From Rhizobium sp. CFBP 8762 (GTDB lineage: Bacteria > Pseudomonadota > Alphaproteobacteria > Rhizobiales > Rhizobiaceae): a stretch of 64,000 nt of DNA. The notes below the pieces were generated by a model. The model saw nothing but the letters and a program-made list of their open reading frames with translations, was not told where the DNA came from and made no database searches. The stretch is taken from assembly GCF_014841565.1 (NCBI RefSeq), contig NZ_JACYUD010000004.1, positions 1-64,000 of the forward strand, in the 5' to 3' direction. A program made the position numbers and the translations under genes. Of this stretch, positions 24,955-34,604 are shown piece after piece (within the stretch, counting starts at the first letter, position 1; every line of letters starts with the position of its first letter).

Positions 24955-27383
24955 GTGTAGGAGAGCGTCGCAGCCACGGTCAGCGGCTCGCCGTAACGGC
25001 ATCCATCCGACGATACGCAGGTATAGAACTGCTTGTCGAACAGGTTGCGCGCATTCAGTTTGAGCGTTGCGCCATCAAGTTCGTTTTTGAACTTGCCCAG
25101 GTCGAAACTCGCCATCGCGTCGACGAGCACGTAGCCCGGAACGTTGCTGCTGTTGTCGGTCAGATTGGTTTCGCCGACATAGCGGACACCACCGCCGATC
25201 TTCACGCCTTCCAGGCCGACATCATCCAGAGCATAATCGGCCCACAGAGAAACATTGTGCCGAGGCACCAGAGAAACCTGCTCACCGATTTCCGCTGCCT
25301 TTGCGCTTTCGGTAATTTTTGCATCCGTGTAGGCATAAGCTGCGACCAGACCGAGATTGCCGAATTCGCCGCGTGCTTCAAGCTCGAGGCCGCGCGATTT
25401 CACTTTTCCCTGCTGATAGGAAAGTCCGGCAGAATCATACGTGACGACATTGGTCTGGGTCAGATCATAGACGGCAGCGCTGAACAGCATGTTGCTGCCG
25501 AGTGGCTGGTAGCGCAGACCCGCTTCGTACTGCACGCCCTCATTGGGTTTCAACGCGGCCTTCGTAACATAATCAACACCTGCCTGCGGCAGGAAAGACT
25601 GGCTGGCGCTGAGATATGGCGCAAATCCATTGTCGAACAGATAGACAAGGCCAACGCGTCCGGTCAACGCAGTATCCCTCTGTTGCGTCACGACACCGGT
25701 TTGATAACTTTTCGACGAGCTATCGGCCCAGTCGTGCCGACCGCCCAGAAGCATGACCCAGTGATCGTCGAACTTGATCTGATCCTGCAAGTAGATGCCA
25801 TACTGATCTCCAAGTGCGTCAGCACCGCGATCCACATTGTAGTTTATGGCCGGCGACCCGGTATAAGTGCCGGTACCGAGGTTCAGCAGGCTCGGCGCCG
25901 TCCCGCGGAAACGATGGGAATCGTAAGAGCGGCGGTAGTAATCAAATCCGCCAAGGACGGTGTGTTCGGCACCCAGTGCATCAAAGGAATATTTGAGGGA
26001 ACTGTCCGATGTGACACCATAAGAGGACTCGTTACGCGCGCTACCCAGACGAGCAAGCCTGCCGCCTGTGCTCGACAAAGGCGCGATGTTTCCCATCATG
26101 TAGTTCCATTCGAGGTCAGATCGGAAATACCGGTTGCTGTTTGAAAACTTCACGCCGTTGTCGAACTCGTGTTCGAAGATCGTCCCGATCGAGTACATAT
26201 CGATATTGTATTTATCGAAACTGTCGATGCCGAGAAACGCATCCCTTGGGATATGTCCTGAAATCACATCCGGGTACAGGAGCGGCGTGGCAAACCGGGT
26301 ATGGATATGCTGATAGCTGGACAATACGGTCAATGAGGTCGCTTCATCCGGCTTCCAGGTCAGGGCCGGTGCGATATATGTCTTGTTGTCAGGTGTGTTG
26401 TCGACCCAGTTGTCGGCATTGCGCAAAAGGCCAGTCAGGCGGTATGTCAGCACGCCGTCATCGGTCAAAGGTCCGCCGAAGTCACCGGAAATCTGCTTGC
26501 GGTTGTTGCTGCCATAGTCAACATTAAGTTCACGAAGCTCGGTATCGGTCGGGCGTTTCGAGACGCCGTTGACGACGCCACCCGGCGCCAGTTGCCCATA
26601 GAGCACGGAGGATGCGCCCCTGAGTACCTCTACCCGCTCCAGGCCATAGGGCTCCTGTCCACCATCATAGACATTGGACTGAAATTTCATGCCGTCGCGC
26701 AGCGTACCGGTATTGCCGTTAGCGACATTGAAGCCACGGATGGTGAAATCATCGACGATACGGCTGAAGGTGCCAGACTGCGTCGTCACTCCGGGTGTAT
26801 AGCTGAGTGTGTCGGCGACCGAGGTCGCTTTTTGATTGCTGATCTGGTCTGCCGTAACAACTGTCACAGATTGCGGTGTTTCGATGAGTGGCGTGTCAGT
26901 TTTGGTGGCTGACGAGTTGCTGGAGGCGAGATAGCCCTCGACCGGGCCAAATGCGTTTTGTCCCTGAACGACAATGGGCGCCAGCACACTGGAACCGCCG
27001 GAAGATGCAGCCCCGGTTTCACCTGCTGTAGCGCTTGCTATGGTAACGGAGGTCGGACTGGTGAAATAATAAGAAAGGCCGGTGCCTTCAAGAATCTGTC
27101 TGATGGCGGCTTCCGTCGAGCGCGCCCCATTCGCGCCAGGTGACGTGCGTCCCCGCGTCACCCCGGCATCATAAAGAACCTGAACACCGCTCGTGATACC
27201 GAACCTGGACAGAGCAGTGTCAAGTGCACCGGCAGGCACGGAGAACTGTTGCACCTGCTGCTGAGACCGGCTTGGCCCTGCGGCCATCAACGATGTTGTG
27301 ATGGTTAAGGCAACCGCCGTACTGACGCTTGAAAGGTGGAACCGCTGCTTATTCGCCGCACCGCTTGTCTGCTTGTTCATCAT
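24948..27383 (-). CDS. TonB-dependent siderophore receptor with STN signalling domain
   Basis: An outer-membrane receptor of 811 residues. A signal peptide is followed by an STN domain (FSVPAGALDTALSRFGITSGVQ...LEGTGLSYYF, residues about 50-125), then the plug (PQSVTVVTADQI; VEVLRGASSVLYGQLAPGGVVNG) and a beta barrel ending in the terminal aromatic TLSYTW. The family is FhuA/FoxA/FpvA-like. The STN domain is the part that contacts FecR, matching the fecI-fecR pair just upstream. I chose ATG 27383 with GGGGA upstream; 53 further in-frame codons are not convincing. The ligand is probably a hydroxamate, judging from fhuB, fhuD and fhuF. Confidence 0.9.
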   Translation of the reverse strand: MMNKQTSGAANKQRFHLSSVSTAVALTITTSLMAAGPSRSQQQVQQFSVPAGALDTALSRFGITSGVQVLYDAGVTRGRTSPGANGARSTEAAIRQILEGTGLSYYFTSPTSVTIASATAGETGAASSGGSSVLAPIVVQGQNAFGPVEGYLASSNSSATKTDTPLIETPQSVTVVTADQISNQKATSVADTLSYTPGVTTQSGTFSRIVDDFTIRGFNVANGNTGTLRDGMKFQSNVYDGGQEPYGLERVEVLRGASSVLYGQLAPGGVVNGVSKRPTDTELRELNVDYGSNNRKQISGDFGGPLTDDGVLTYRLTGLLRNADNWVDNTPDNKTYIAPALTWKPDEATSLTVLSSYQHIHTRFATPLLYPDVISGHIPRDAFLGIDSFDKYNIDMYSIGTIFEHEFDNGVKFSNSNRYFRSDLEWNYMMGNIAPLSSTGGRLARLGSARNESSYGVTSDSSLKYSFDALGAEHTVLGGFDYYRRSYDSHRFRGTAPSLLNLGTGTYTGSPAINYNVDRGADALGDQYGIYLQDQIKFDDHWVMLLGGRHDWADSSSKSYQTGVVTQQRDTALTGRVGLVYLFDNGFAPYLSASQSFLPQAGVDYVTKAALKPNEGVQYEAGLRYQPLGSNMLFSAAVYDLTQTNVVTYDSAGLSYQQGKVKSRGLELEARGEFGNLGLVAAYAYTDAKITESAKAAEIGEQVSLVPRHNVSLWADYALDDVGLEGVKIGGGVRYVGETNLTDNSSNVPGYVLVDAMASFDLGKFKNELDGATLKLNARNLFDKQFYTCVSSDGCRYGEPLTVAATLSYTW

Positions 27384-27592
27384 AGTCCCCAAATATGCTC
27401 CCCATGGCACGGTTTTGCCGATACCACTAAAGACAAGAACGAATTGCCGTGCCGAAGCCGAAATCGCTTTTGTGATTTTTTCGAGAAATTTTGCTGACCG
27501 GTGGAAATGGTCGTTGGCGCCAAAGCGTTTCCAGTGAAACAAGGGGCGACACGGTATACTTTAGATATATGAGGTAGAGCGCCGTTCTGATT

Positions 27593-28543
27593 TCAATGGA
27601 AACGCAAAATGACAATGCCTGCGGGCAAGCGCGTTGCCGACACGTTGAGTGTCGCCTCCAACTGATCTATGATCTCGTTGGGCCTGGACAGGTGAAAGAC
27701 CCCGGAAACGCGTCGTTGTCCGAGCGTACTGCTGGCGATAACGACATTGCCACGACGATGGCGATTGATGTCCATCACGACACTGGCAAGGGGCTTGTTC
27801 CGAAACACCAGCAGCCCGCGTCTCCACGGGGCCATGTTCTGCGGCTCGTCCTGATCCATATCACCAAGGCCCGTTTCCAGATAGCGCACTGACTGACCAG
27901 CCTCCAGCAGCATCTTTCCACGGCATTCGACTTCGATCTGCCCCGACAGGCATTCGACAGACACCTCCTCGGAGCCATGTTCTACAGCAAAACTCGCAGC
28001 CTGTGCGGTCGTGATGCCGCTCCGGGCCGTGAGCCGAAACGGGCGCTGGGTATCGGCTTTCACATGAAAGACTGCGGCTCCATCACTGAGGGTCAATGCT
28101 CGCATATGCGAGGTGAAGTCCCATGACAGGATTGATCCGCCGTCCATGTCAACGGTCGACCCATCGGCGAGAACGACAGTCTTCTGTTCGCCGCGTGCGG
28201 TTGCAAAATCGGCTGCAAGTGCCGAGTAGGATGGCGTTATCCCAAGGAATGATCCCACGAACGCTGTTCCCACGGCGGACGCAGCGATGGCGCCTCCACC
28301 GATAAACACACGGCGGGACAGGCCGGTACGTTCTGGATTTTTTTGCGTAAGCGCCGGTCCCATCGTTTTCCAGAGCCGCGCTGCCTCGGCGAAGGCCTGC
28401 TCGTGGCCGGGGCTCATGCTACGCCATGCCCGCAGACGCTCCGCGTCATCCGTCGTGGCGTCGCCGGACGTCAGGATCGCAATCCATTCGGCCGCCTCCT
28501 GCGTGAGGTTTGAACCGCGTTTCACTTCGTCGTCCATTGGCAT
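27593..28543 (-). CDS. fecR: FecR-type anti-sigma / sigma regulator
   Basis: A 316-residue membrane regulator. The cytoplasmic N-terminus has the DUF4880 pattern EAAEWIAILTSGDATTDDAERLRAWRSMSPGHEQAFAEA. A hydrophobic segment (about residues 80-105, after LSRRVFIGGG) crosses the membrane. The periplasmic FecR domain has RGEQKTVVLADGSTVDMDGGS. It receives the signal from the receptor STN domain and controls the sigma factor encoded upstream. There are 209 bases between it and the receptor gene, where an ECF promoter would be expected; I could not pick one with confidence. Confidence 0.88.
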   Translation of the reverse strand: MPMDDEVKRGSNLTQEAAEWIAILTSGDATTDDAERLRAWRSMSPGHEQAFAEAARLWKTMGPALTQKNPERTGLSRRVFIGGGAIAASAVGTAFVGSFLGITPSYSALAADFATARGEQKTVVLADGSTVDMDGGSILSWDFTSHMRALTLSDGAAVFHVKADTQRPFRLTARSGITTAQAASFAVEHGSEEVSVECLSGQIEVECRGKMLLEAGQSVRYLETGLGDMDQDEPQNMAPWRRGLLVFRNKPLASVVMDINRHRRGNVVIASSTLGQRRVSGVFHLSRPNEIIDQLEATLNVSATRLPAGIVILRFH

Positions 28544-28635
28544 AGGTTAAAATCGATCAGGATATCAGTCTGCGACGTTGTTATGTCCTAGTGATAGAAC
28601 GATTGGCAGTCGGCGTGCCGAAACCTACCGCAAGA

Positions 28636-29154
28636 TTATTTTTCGGGAGTGTCATGTTCGTCGAGGCGTGCGAAGCAATACTCGATCGCTGCTCGAATTT
28701 CCAGTTCGATGGTTCGTGTCGACACGCCATGGACCGCTGCAATTTGCCGATGTGGCTTACCCTCGACGCGCACCGCAAAAAGGATTGCTCGCCGCCTTGC
28801 AGGCAGCTCGTCCATGATTTTGTACAATCTCGACAGTGTGTCGCGAGATATCAGGACCGCTTCGGGACCGGGCCGGTTATCCTCGACATTCATGATATCG
28901 TCGACCTCATGGGAATGAAGGCGGCGGCGCTGAGCTGATCGGCCATGGTCGATTGCAAGATTTCTGACCAGACGACGGAGGTAGGGGATGGGAGCCACAA
29001 GCGTCATCGCTTTGCTCTGGGAAAAGCGGATCCACGCTTCCTGCGCCAGATCCTCACCATCTTCAGCGGATCCGGCGCATCTGGACAAATAGCGGGATAT
29101 TCCTGCGCGTTCACGCATGAAAATTGCTGCCATTTTGTTATCGTGGCTTGGCAT
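28636..29154 (-). CDS. fecI: ECF sigma factor, FecI type
   Basis: A 172-residue sigma-70 family protein. Region 2 shows CAGSAEDGEDLAQEAWIRFSQ and PYLRRLVRNLAIDHGRSAQRR; region 4 shows IMDELPARRRAILFAVRVEGKPHRQIAAVHGVSTRTIELEI, the HTH that reads -35. The layout fecI-fecR-receptor is the standard surface-signalling unit for iron uptake. Upstream 29155-29419 is non-coding; a Fur- or Irr-type site is expected there but I could not identify one. Confidence 0.88.
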   Translation of the reverse strand: MPSHDNKMAAIFMRERAGISRYLSRCAGSAEDGEDLAQEAWIRFSQSKAMTLVAPIPYLRRLVRNLAIDHGRSAQRRRLHSHEVDDIMNVEDNRPGPEAVLISRDTLSRLYKIMDELPARRRAILFAVRVEGKPHRQIAAVHGVSTRTIELEIRAAIEYCFARLDEHDTPEK

Positions 29155-29419
29155 TGGTCGCGGCCCCGGCCGATATGATCGCTATCCGGTGACTGGATCA
29201 GCATCCTGAGTTCGTTGAGACCTGCATAGCGACGAGCCGGGGAAGAATCAATAGTGGAGAGTTCCAATCATCTTATGGCGTCGCGGAATTCCCTTCCAGC
29301 TTGTGAAAGCAGACTGGGTACGAGCCACTACGTCAGCCGTTTTCAGCACGGCGTCTGCCGGGGCAACGTTGAAATTAAGGGGCTAAGATTGCTTCGCAAG
29401 CGCCGCTTCCTTTCCGAAT

Positions 29420-30484
29420 TCACGTCAATCGCTTTCCCGTAGCTTTATCGAAGAGATGCAATTTGGACACATCAGGCGCTATCGCAATAGGATCACCGCT
29501 ATGGATATCCACACGATCCCTGACGGTGACGATCAGTTGCTGTGGGCCGACCTTGGTTGTCACTTGAGTTTCAGCACCGGTCGGCTCAATCAGCACAACT
29601 TGCGTTGAGACGCTTCCCTGCCCGATTGTAATGTGTTCAGGTCGAATTCCATACACCACCTTCGCGCCATGGGTAACTGTTGCCTCAGGCGGCAACGGTA
29701 ATTCGAAACCACCTTCGGCAATAAACGTCAGTGGTCCCGTTGTGCAAATTTCTCCCCGGATAAGATTCATACCCGGCGACCCAATGAAGCTCGCGACAAA
29801 CAGGTTCGCAGGGCGGTCATAAAGATCGAGTGGAGCACCGATCTGTTCGACAAACCCATCCCGCATCACAACGATCTTATCGGCCATGGTCATGGCCTCG
29901 ACCTGATCATGGGTTACGTAGATGGTCGTCGTTTTCAAACGCTGATGAAGCTGTTTGATTTCGGAGCGCATCTGCACGCGCAACTGTGCATCCAGATTGG
30001 ACAGGGGCTCATCGAACAGAAAGACCTGCGGGTTTCTGACGATTGCACGTCCCATCGCGACACGCTGGCGCTGCCCGCCAGACAGGTTGCGGGGATAGCG
30101 TTGCAGCAGATGCTCCAGCCCCAGAATTTGGGCGGCTTCGCGTACACGGCGGGTGATCTCCTCCTTTGACGCTTTAGCCAGCTTGAGTGAAAACCCCATA
30201 TTCGCTTCAACGGTCAGGTGCGGATAGAGCGCGTAGGACTGGAACACCATCGCAATGTCGCGCTCTTTTGGCGGAACGTTGTTCACGAGCCTGCTACCAA
30301 TCGAAATTCCGCCTGCGGAAATATCTTCCAGACCAGCGATCATGCGCAAGAGCGTTGATTTACCACAGCCGGAGGGACCGACAAGGATGACAAATTCGCC
30401 GTCCTGTATGTCGATGTCAACGCCATGCAAAACTTCGAAGTTGCCATAGCTCTTGCGGGCATTGGTTACGCTGACTGATGCCAT
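29420..30484 (-). CDS. Sugar ABC transporter ATPase, MalK/UgpC family
   Basis: A 354-residue ATPase. Walker A GPSGCGKSTLL, signature LSGGQRQRVAMGRAI, Walker B FLFDEPLSNLDA, switch YVTHDQ, then the C-terminal TOBE/OB regulatory domain (YGIRPEHI). The ATG at 30484 has GGAG six bases upstream; the open frame extends to 30580 without need. It is the last gene of the DeoR-kinase-importer-isomerase operon and powers the two permeases. Confidence 0.92.
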   Translation of the reverse strand: MASVSVTNARKSYGNFEVLHGVDIDIQDGEFVILVGPSGCGKSTLLRMIAGLEDISAGGISIGSRLVNNVPPKERDIAMVFQSYALYPHLTVEANMGFSLKLAKASKEEITRRVREAAQILGLEHLLQRYPRNLSGGQRQRVAMGRAIVRNPQVFLFDEPLSNLDAQLRVQMRSEIKQLHQRLKTTTIYVTHDQVEAMTMADKIVVMRDGFVEQIGAPLDLYDRPANLFVASFIGSPGMNLIRGEICTTGPLTFIAEGGFELPLPPEATVTHGAKVVYGIRPEHITIGQGSVSTQVVLIEPTGAETQVTTKVGPQQLIVTVRDRVDIHSGDPIAIAPDVSKLHLFDKATGKRLT

Positions 30485-30579
30485 AATTGTCTCCGGCTGT
30501 AAAATAACGTTTGTTCTACGGGCTTGCCGTAGTGGTGCGATGACGGCGGACTTCGCTCCACCGTTACGAAGCACTGGCA

Positions 30580-31533
30580 TCAGGCCAGCTTCACAACCTT
30601 CGTCAGATGGCGGGGCGTAACCGTATCGATGCCGCGCAACTGGGCGGCGCGCTCTCCCAGAAGCTGCAAAGCCGGCAGAACCACAAGACCCGCAAGCGAA
30701 AGATCAAATTCGGCGGAAACCTCCGCATCCCCCGGCCCACCGATCCCGATGACGACCGCGCCTTTTGCTTTCAACTCATCAACCAGCGTCGTTTCAGCGG
30801 GTTTTTGATCCGATGAATACAGCATGATCACAGCTGTCTGCTCATCCACGAGGCTGATTGGCCCGTGCCGATACTCCAGCGGATGGAACGCCTGAGTGAT
30901 GATCTGACTCATTTCCATCAGTTTCAGCGCACCCTCCAATGCAATTCCGAACAACGGTCCACCGCCCAGAAAAACGAAGTGGGAGCGCTCGGCGATGATT
31001 TCGGGAAGCGCTGCATCAAGGGTTTCCATCATATGGCGCGCGGTGGCAATAGCCGACGCCGGAATGTCCCGGCCAATGGCCTGAAGGCCCAACAGCACAA
31101 TCAGACTGGCCGAAACCGTCATGACAATGCCTTCATCCCTATGGGTTTCAGCGGTAATCAGCCGATCGCAATTCTTGGCAAGTGCACTCTCCGGCTCCAC
31201 GGTTATGGCGGTCACGTGCGCCCCGGCGGCGCGGCTTGCCTTGGCGGCTGCAACGGTTTCGGAGGTTTCACCACTGCGTGACAGGGCAAACACATGGGCG
31301 GTTTTCCAATCCGGTGAGAAAGCCTGCGGCCGGTTCTGCCATTCGGCACCGGGCACAGCGATGGCCTTGCGTCCGGCCATGTTGGCATAGGCTGCAAGCG
31401 ACAGGGCCAGATTGTAGGACGTACCGCACCCGACAAACACCAGCAGGGCTGCATCGTCTACAGCCGGATTGCTGCCGATGGCTTTTTCCCAATAGGGAAA
31501 TTGCTCGAAAATAACCTTTTCGGTCGTATTCAT
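30580..31533 (-). CDS. SIS-domain sugar isomerase/deaminase (AgaS/GlmS-C-like)
   Basis: A 317-residue protein with two SIS domains. FVGCGTSYNLALSLAAYANM and ALSRSGETSETVAAAKASRAAGA form the first sugar-phosphate site; FLGGGPLFGIALEGALKLMEMSQI and EYRHGPISLVDEQTAVI the second. This is the isomerase-type half of GlmS as found in AgaS and FrlB, which act on amino-sugar phosphates or fructosamine phosphates. GGAG stands before the ATG. Its place beside a GlcNAc-kinase-like gene suggests an amino sugar as substrate. Confidence 0.85.
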   Translation of the reverse strand: MNTTEKVIFEQFPYWEKAIGSNPAVDDAALLVFVGCGTSYNLALSLAAYANMAGRKAIAVPGAEWQNRPQAFSPDWKTAHVFALSRSGETSETVAAAKASRAAGAHVTAITVEPESALAKNCDRLITAETHRDEGIVMTVSASLIVLLGLQAIGRDIPASAIATARHMMETLDAALPEIIAERSHFVFLGGGPLFGIALEGALKLMEMSQIITQAFHPLEYRHGPISLVDEQTAVIMLYSSDQKPAETTLVDELKAKGAVVIGIGGPGDAEVSAEFDLSLAGLVVLPALQLLGERAAQLRGIDTVTPRHLTKVVKLA

Positions 31534-31544
31534 GAAGTCTCCAA

Positions 31545-32402
31545 TTATTTGACCGAACCAGCCAGCAGGCCGCTGACGAGATACCGGTTGAGGAAAATGA
31601 CGACGAGTGCGGGGATAATGATCGCGATGGAACCGCTGGCGGTGATCAAGCCGTAATCGACGAAGTTTTTGGTTACGAATTCCGGGATAAGGACCGTCAG
31701 GGGCTTGGTTGCCTGCGGTGAAAAGATCAGCGGAACGAGATATTGGCCCCAGGCACCCAGAAAGGTCAGAATAGCTGCCGCCGTCAATCCGGGTCCGGCC
31801 AGTTGAAGCACGATGTTGAAGAAAATGTAAAGCCGACCTGCGCCGTCAAGTTGGGCGGCTTCTTCAAGTGCTATCGGCAAGGCTTCAAACACACTGCGCA
31901 GCAACCAAAGCGACAGCGGCAAAAACGCCGAAACGTAGATAAGCGCCACCCCGACATAGGTATCGACGAGGTGAAGGTTGATCATGATCTGATAGAGTGG
32001 GATCAGCACGGCATAAGCCGGAATAGCCAGTGTGGCGACAACCAGGACAAACAGCACTTTGCGACCGGGAAACTCAAGCCGGGTGAACGCGTAGGCTCCG
32101 AGCGCCGAAATGGCAACACACAGGAACGTGGCGGCGACCGACGTGACCACGCTGTTGACCAGCGCCGCGCGGAATTGTTTGAAAACCTCAACCCCGCCGA
32201 TCCTTGCAATGTTGATGCCAAGCAGCCGTGCGTAGTGATCGAACGTCAGATGCTGGGGAAAGAAATGAATAGGGCGAACCGAGAAATCGTCGGTCGGTGT
32301 GAAGGAACTGGCAATCGTCCAGTAGATCGGCCCCAGAGACCATATCAACAGCACGGCAATGCCGACCCAAATCATAAGACGGTAAAGGTATGTGGGTTTC
32401 AT
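31545..32402 (-). CDS. Sugar ABC transporter permease, MalG/UgpE type
   Basis: A 285-residue permease with about six hydrophobic segments. The EAA loop EEAAQLDGAGRLYIFFNIVLQLAGPGLTA, which docks the ATPase, is clear at residues about 185-215. The N-terminus PIYWTIASSFTP is usual for the MalG family. It begins with an overlap TGATG at the upstream permease stop. Confidence 0.9.
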   Translation of the reverse strand: MKPTYLYRLMIWVGIAVLLIWSLGPIYWTIASSFTPTDDFSVRPIHFFPQHLTFDHYARLLGINIARIGGVEVFKQFRAALVNSVVTSVAATFLCVAISALGAYAFTRLEFPGRKVLFVLVVATLAIPAYAVLIPLYQIMINLHLVDTYVGVALIYVSAFLPLSLWLLRSVFEALPIALEEAAQLDGAGRLYIFFNIVLQLAGPGLTAAAILTFLGAWGQYLVPLIFSPQATKPLTVLIPEFVTKNFVDYGLITASGSIAIIIPALVVIFLNRYLVSGLLAGSVK

Positions 32403-33319
32403 CAGTCAAACCGTGTGTTGCGATAAACGCGCAGGACGTAAACCAGCGAGATCAACAGGGACACCAGCGTGATAACCACCGACAGTGCCATGCCATAGGA
32501 GAAGCGAAGGTTCTGGAAGGTTTCGAGGTAGATTTGCACCAGCACCGGACGTGTCTCCAGACTGGAGCCTGCCAAGACCCATGCTTCGTCAAACAGATTG
32601 AACGCGTTGACCGTCGCATTGGTCATGGCAACGGCGATGGCACTGCGCACCAGCGGAAGGGTGACAAGGCCGAACATTTGAATGCGGGTTGCACCGTCAA
32701 TGCGGGCCGCTTCATAGAGATGCGCCGGTATGCTTTGCATGGCCGCCAGAACAATGACGATGGTCAAGGGCATCATGCGCCAGACATGCACAACCGTGAC
32801 CGCGATAATGGCGCTCGTGCGATCATTGAACCAGACGTGGTTTTCAAACGGCAGGCCGAATGCAGACAGGATACCATTGAGAAGACCCGCGCCCGGCTGG
32901 TAGATCCACAACCAGATCACGGAGTTGACGACGCCGGGCAGCGCCCAGGGAAGGATGACCGCCGCCAGCACCCATTGCCGCCCCACCTTGATCTGGTTGA
33001 TCAAGGCAGCAGCAAGAACGCCAAATACGGTTCCAAAGACAACAGCCAGAACCACATAGATCAGCGTGTTGATCCATGTTGTACCCAGTTGCGCATCGGA
33101 CAGCATCCGGCTGTAGTTTTCCAGACCGACAAACGGCCTGCCCGCCTGCATGGGGTTAACCCTGTGCAAACTGTCCCACACGGTTCTACTCATCGGGTAG
33201 AAAACCAGTGCCGCCATCGTCAGGACAATCGGCGACACCAGAAGCGCACCAAGCACGGCATCGGGGCCGAAGCCCCTGCTCCCTCTGATTGCGGCAGCGT
33301 CGGGCGCTGACACCGTCAT
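32402..33319 (-). CDS. Sugar ABC transporter permease, MalF/UgpA type
   Basis: A 305-residue permease. Visible blocks are YPMSRTVWDSLHRVNPM, FVGLENYSRML (periplasmic loop of the family) and the EAA loop LYEAARIDGATRIQMFGLVTLPLVR. Six hydrophobic segments can be traced. Its ATG overlaps the binding-protein stop by four bases (ATGA). Confidence 0.9.
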   Translation of the reverse strand: MTVSAPDAAAIRGSRGFGPDAVLGALLVSPIVLTMAALVFYPMSRTVWDSLHRVNPMQAGRPFVGLENYSRMLSDAQLGTTWINTLIYVVLAVVFGTVFGVLAAALINQIKVGRQWVLAAVILPWALPGVVNSVIWLWIYQPGAGLLNGILSAFGLPFENHVWFNDRTSAIIAVTVVHVWRMMPLTIVIVLAAMQSIPAHLYEAARIDGATRIQMFGLVTLPLVRSAIAVAMTNATVNAFNLFDEAWVLAGSSLETRPVLVQIYLETFQNLRFSYGMALSVVITLVSLLISLVYVLRVYRNTRFD

Positions 33320-34572
33320 TGCGACTTGGCCTGTTCAGCGGCTGCGGCAATGGCTGCCATGGCCTCGTCCACAGTCAACTGGCCCTTGGCCGCGCTGTTG
33401 ATCGCTGTGTTGACGCCACTGGAAAACTGCGGATACCAGGGCGGCGTACCCTGTGGAAAGAGCGCTTCAACCGTCTTGGATTGCGCAACCAGCGCATCGC
33501 CGCTGTTGAGCTTTCCGGTCTCGTTCAGCTCTGACAGTGCAGAGGTACGGGTCGGCAGAAAGCCGTTTACCGCGTTTTTCTTTTGATGGTCCTTGCTCGT
33601 AAACCATTTGACGAAGGCAATCGCCGCCTCCTGATTTTGCGAAACCTTGGGAATGGCCAGGGCTTCCGGCAGACCGAAGCTACGTGTTTCGCCACTGAGC
33701 GTCGGCACAAGAATCGCTTCCGCCTGCCCTGCGACCTTCGATTGTTTCGGGTCGTTCATCTGACCAAGACGGCCCGGCTCGCCGGAAATCATGATGCTGG
33801 TAATGCCTTGGGCAAACATGCTTTCGTTGATCTGGGTATCTTTCAGCCCGGTGGAGGCCGGATCGACCAAACCTTCCTTTAGCAGCATTAGTTCGAAAGC
33901 GAGCGCCTTGTAGCCAGCAGAATCCGGCGACGTGAACAGCGGGTTGAAATCCTTGTCGAACAGCTCTCCGCCAAAAGCCTTTGTCAGCAGGTACCAGCTT
34001 GTGGACGCGCCTTCCGTTGCCGACAGCGGCAGGCCAATCGGGTACTCGACGATTCCCTTTTGCTTGATTGTCTTGGCCGCCGTCACCAGCGCATCCAGTG
34101 TTTTTGGCGCTTCGGTAATGCCCGCATCAGCAAAATGCTTTTTGTTGATCAACATCACCCGGAAGTCGTTGGTGTAGGGAATTCCGAGCAGAGTTCCATC
34201 AACGGTAAAGATCTTGGCAACGGCAATGTCGCTGATCGTATCGGCGTCGATCACATCATTCAGCGGCAAAAACCAGCCGGCAGCGTTGAACTGGCCAGTC
34301 CATGACCAATCCAGTTCCGTCACATCGGCTGGCGCGGTGCCAGCCACGAGAGCGGTGACAAGCTTGGGGCGGATATCGTCCCAGGACAGCGTTTGCAAAT
34401 CGACGTGAATGCCCGTTTCCGCCTCAAAATCTGCGGCAATATCAGACCCCTGTGGCGATGGCATCAGCACGGTAATCGACTGGCCAGCCAGCGGCTTGGA
34501 TTCGTCGGCAAAAGCAGGCATGGCAATGGCCAAAGCTGCGGAAGCAAGTAGTGGCAAAATAAACTTATGCAT
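33316..34572 (-). CDS. Sugar ABC transporter substrate-binding protein (family 1)
   Basis: A 418-residue periplasmic protein. Signal peptide MHKFILPLLASAALAIAMPAFA. The mature part shows ETGIHVDLQTLSWDDIRPKL, TELDWSWTGQFNAAGWFLPL and IPYTNDFRVMLINKKHF, as in maltose- or glycoside-binding family 1 proteins. Its operon partners point to an amino sugar or an alpha-glycoside as ligand. Ligand not determined. Confidence 0.88.
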   Translation of the reverse strand: MHKFILPLLASAALAIAMPAFADESKPLAGQSITVLMPSPQGSDIAADFEAETGIHVDLQTLSWDDIRPKLVTALVAGTAPADVTELDWSWTGQFNAAGWFLPLNDVIDADTISDIAVAKIFTVDGTLLGIPYTNDFRVMLINKKHFADAGITEAPKTLDALVTAAKTIKQKGIVEYPIGLPLSATEGASTSWYLLTKAFGGELFDKDFNPLFTSPDSAGYKALAFELMLLKEGLVDPASTGLKDTQINESMFAQGITSIMISGEPGRLGQMNDPKQSKVAGQAEAILVPTLSGETRSFGLPEALAIPKVSQNQEAAIAFVKWFTSKDHQKKNAVNGFLPTRTSALSELNETGKLNSGDALVAQSKTVEALFPQGTPPWYPQFSSGVNTAINSAAKGQLTVDEAMAAIAAAAEQAKSQ

Positions 34573-34604
34573 GTTCCCGTCCTTGTTTGTTCTTGATGCG
34601 CAGT

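Noticed and set aside
27527-27540. Small inverted repeat GTTTC-CAGT-GAAAC before the siderophore receptor
   Set aside because: Too short to separate from chance; no other sign of a Fur, Irr or FecI site.
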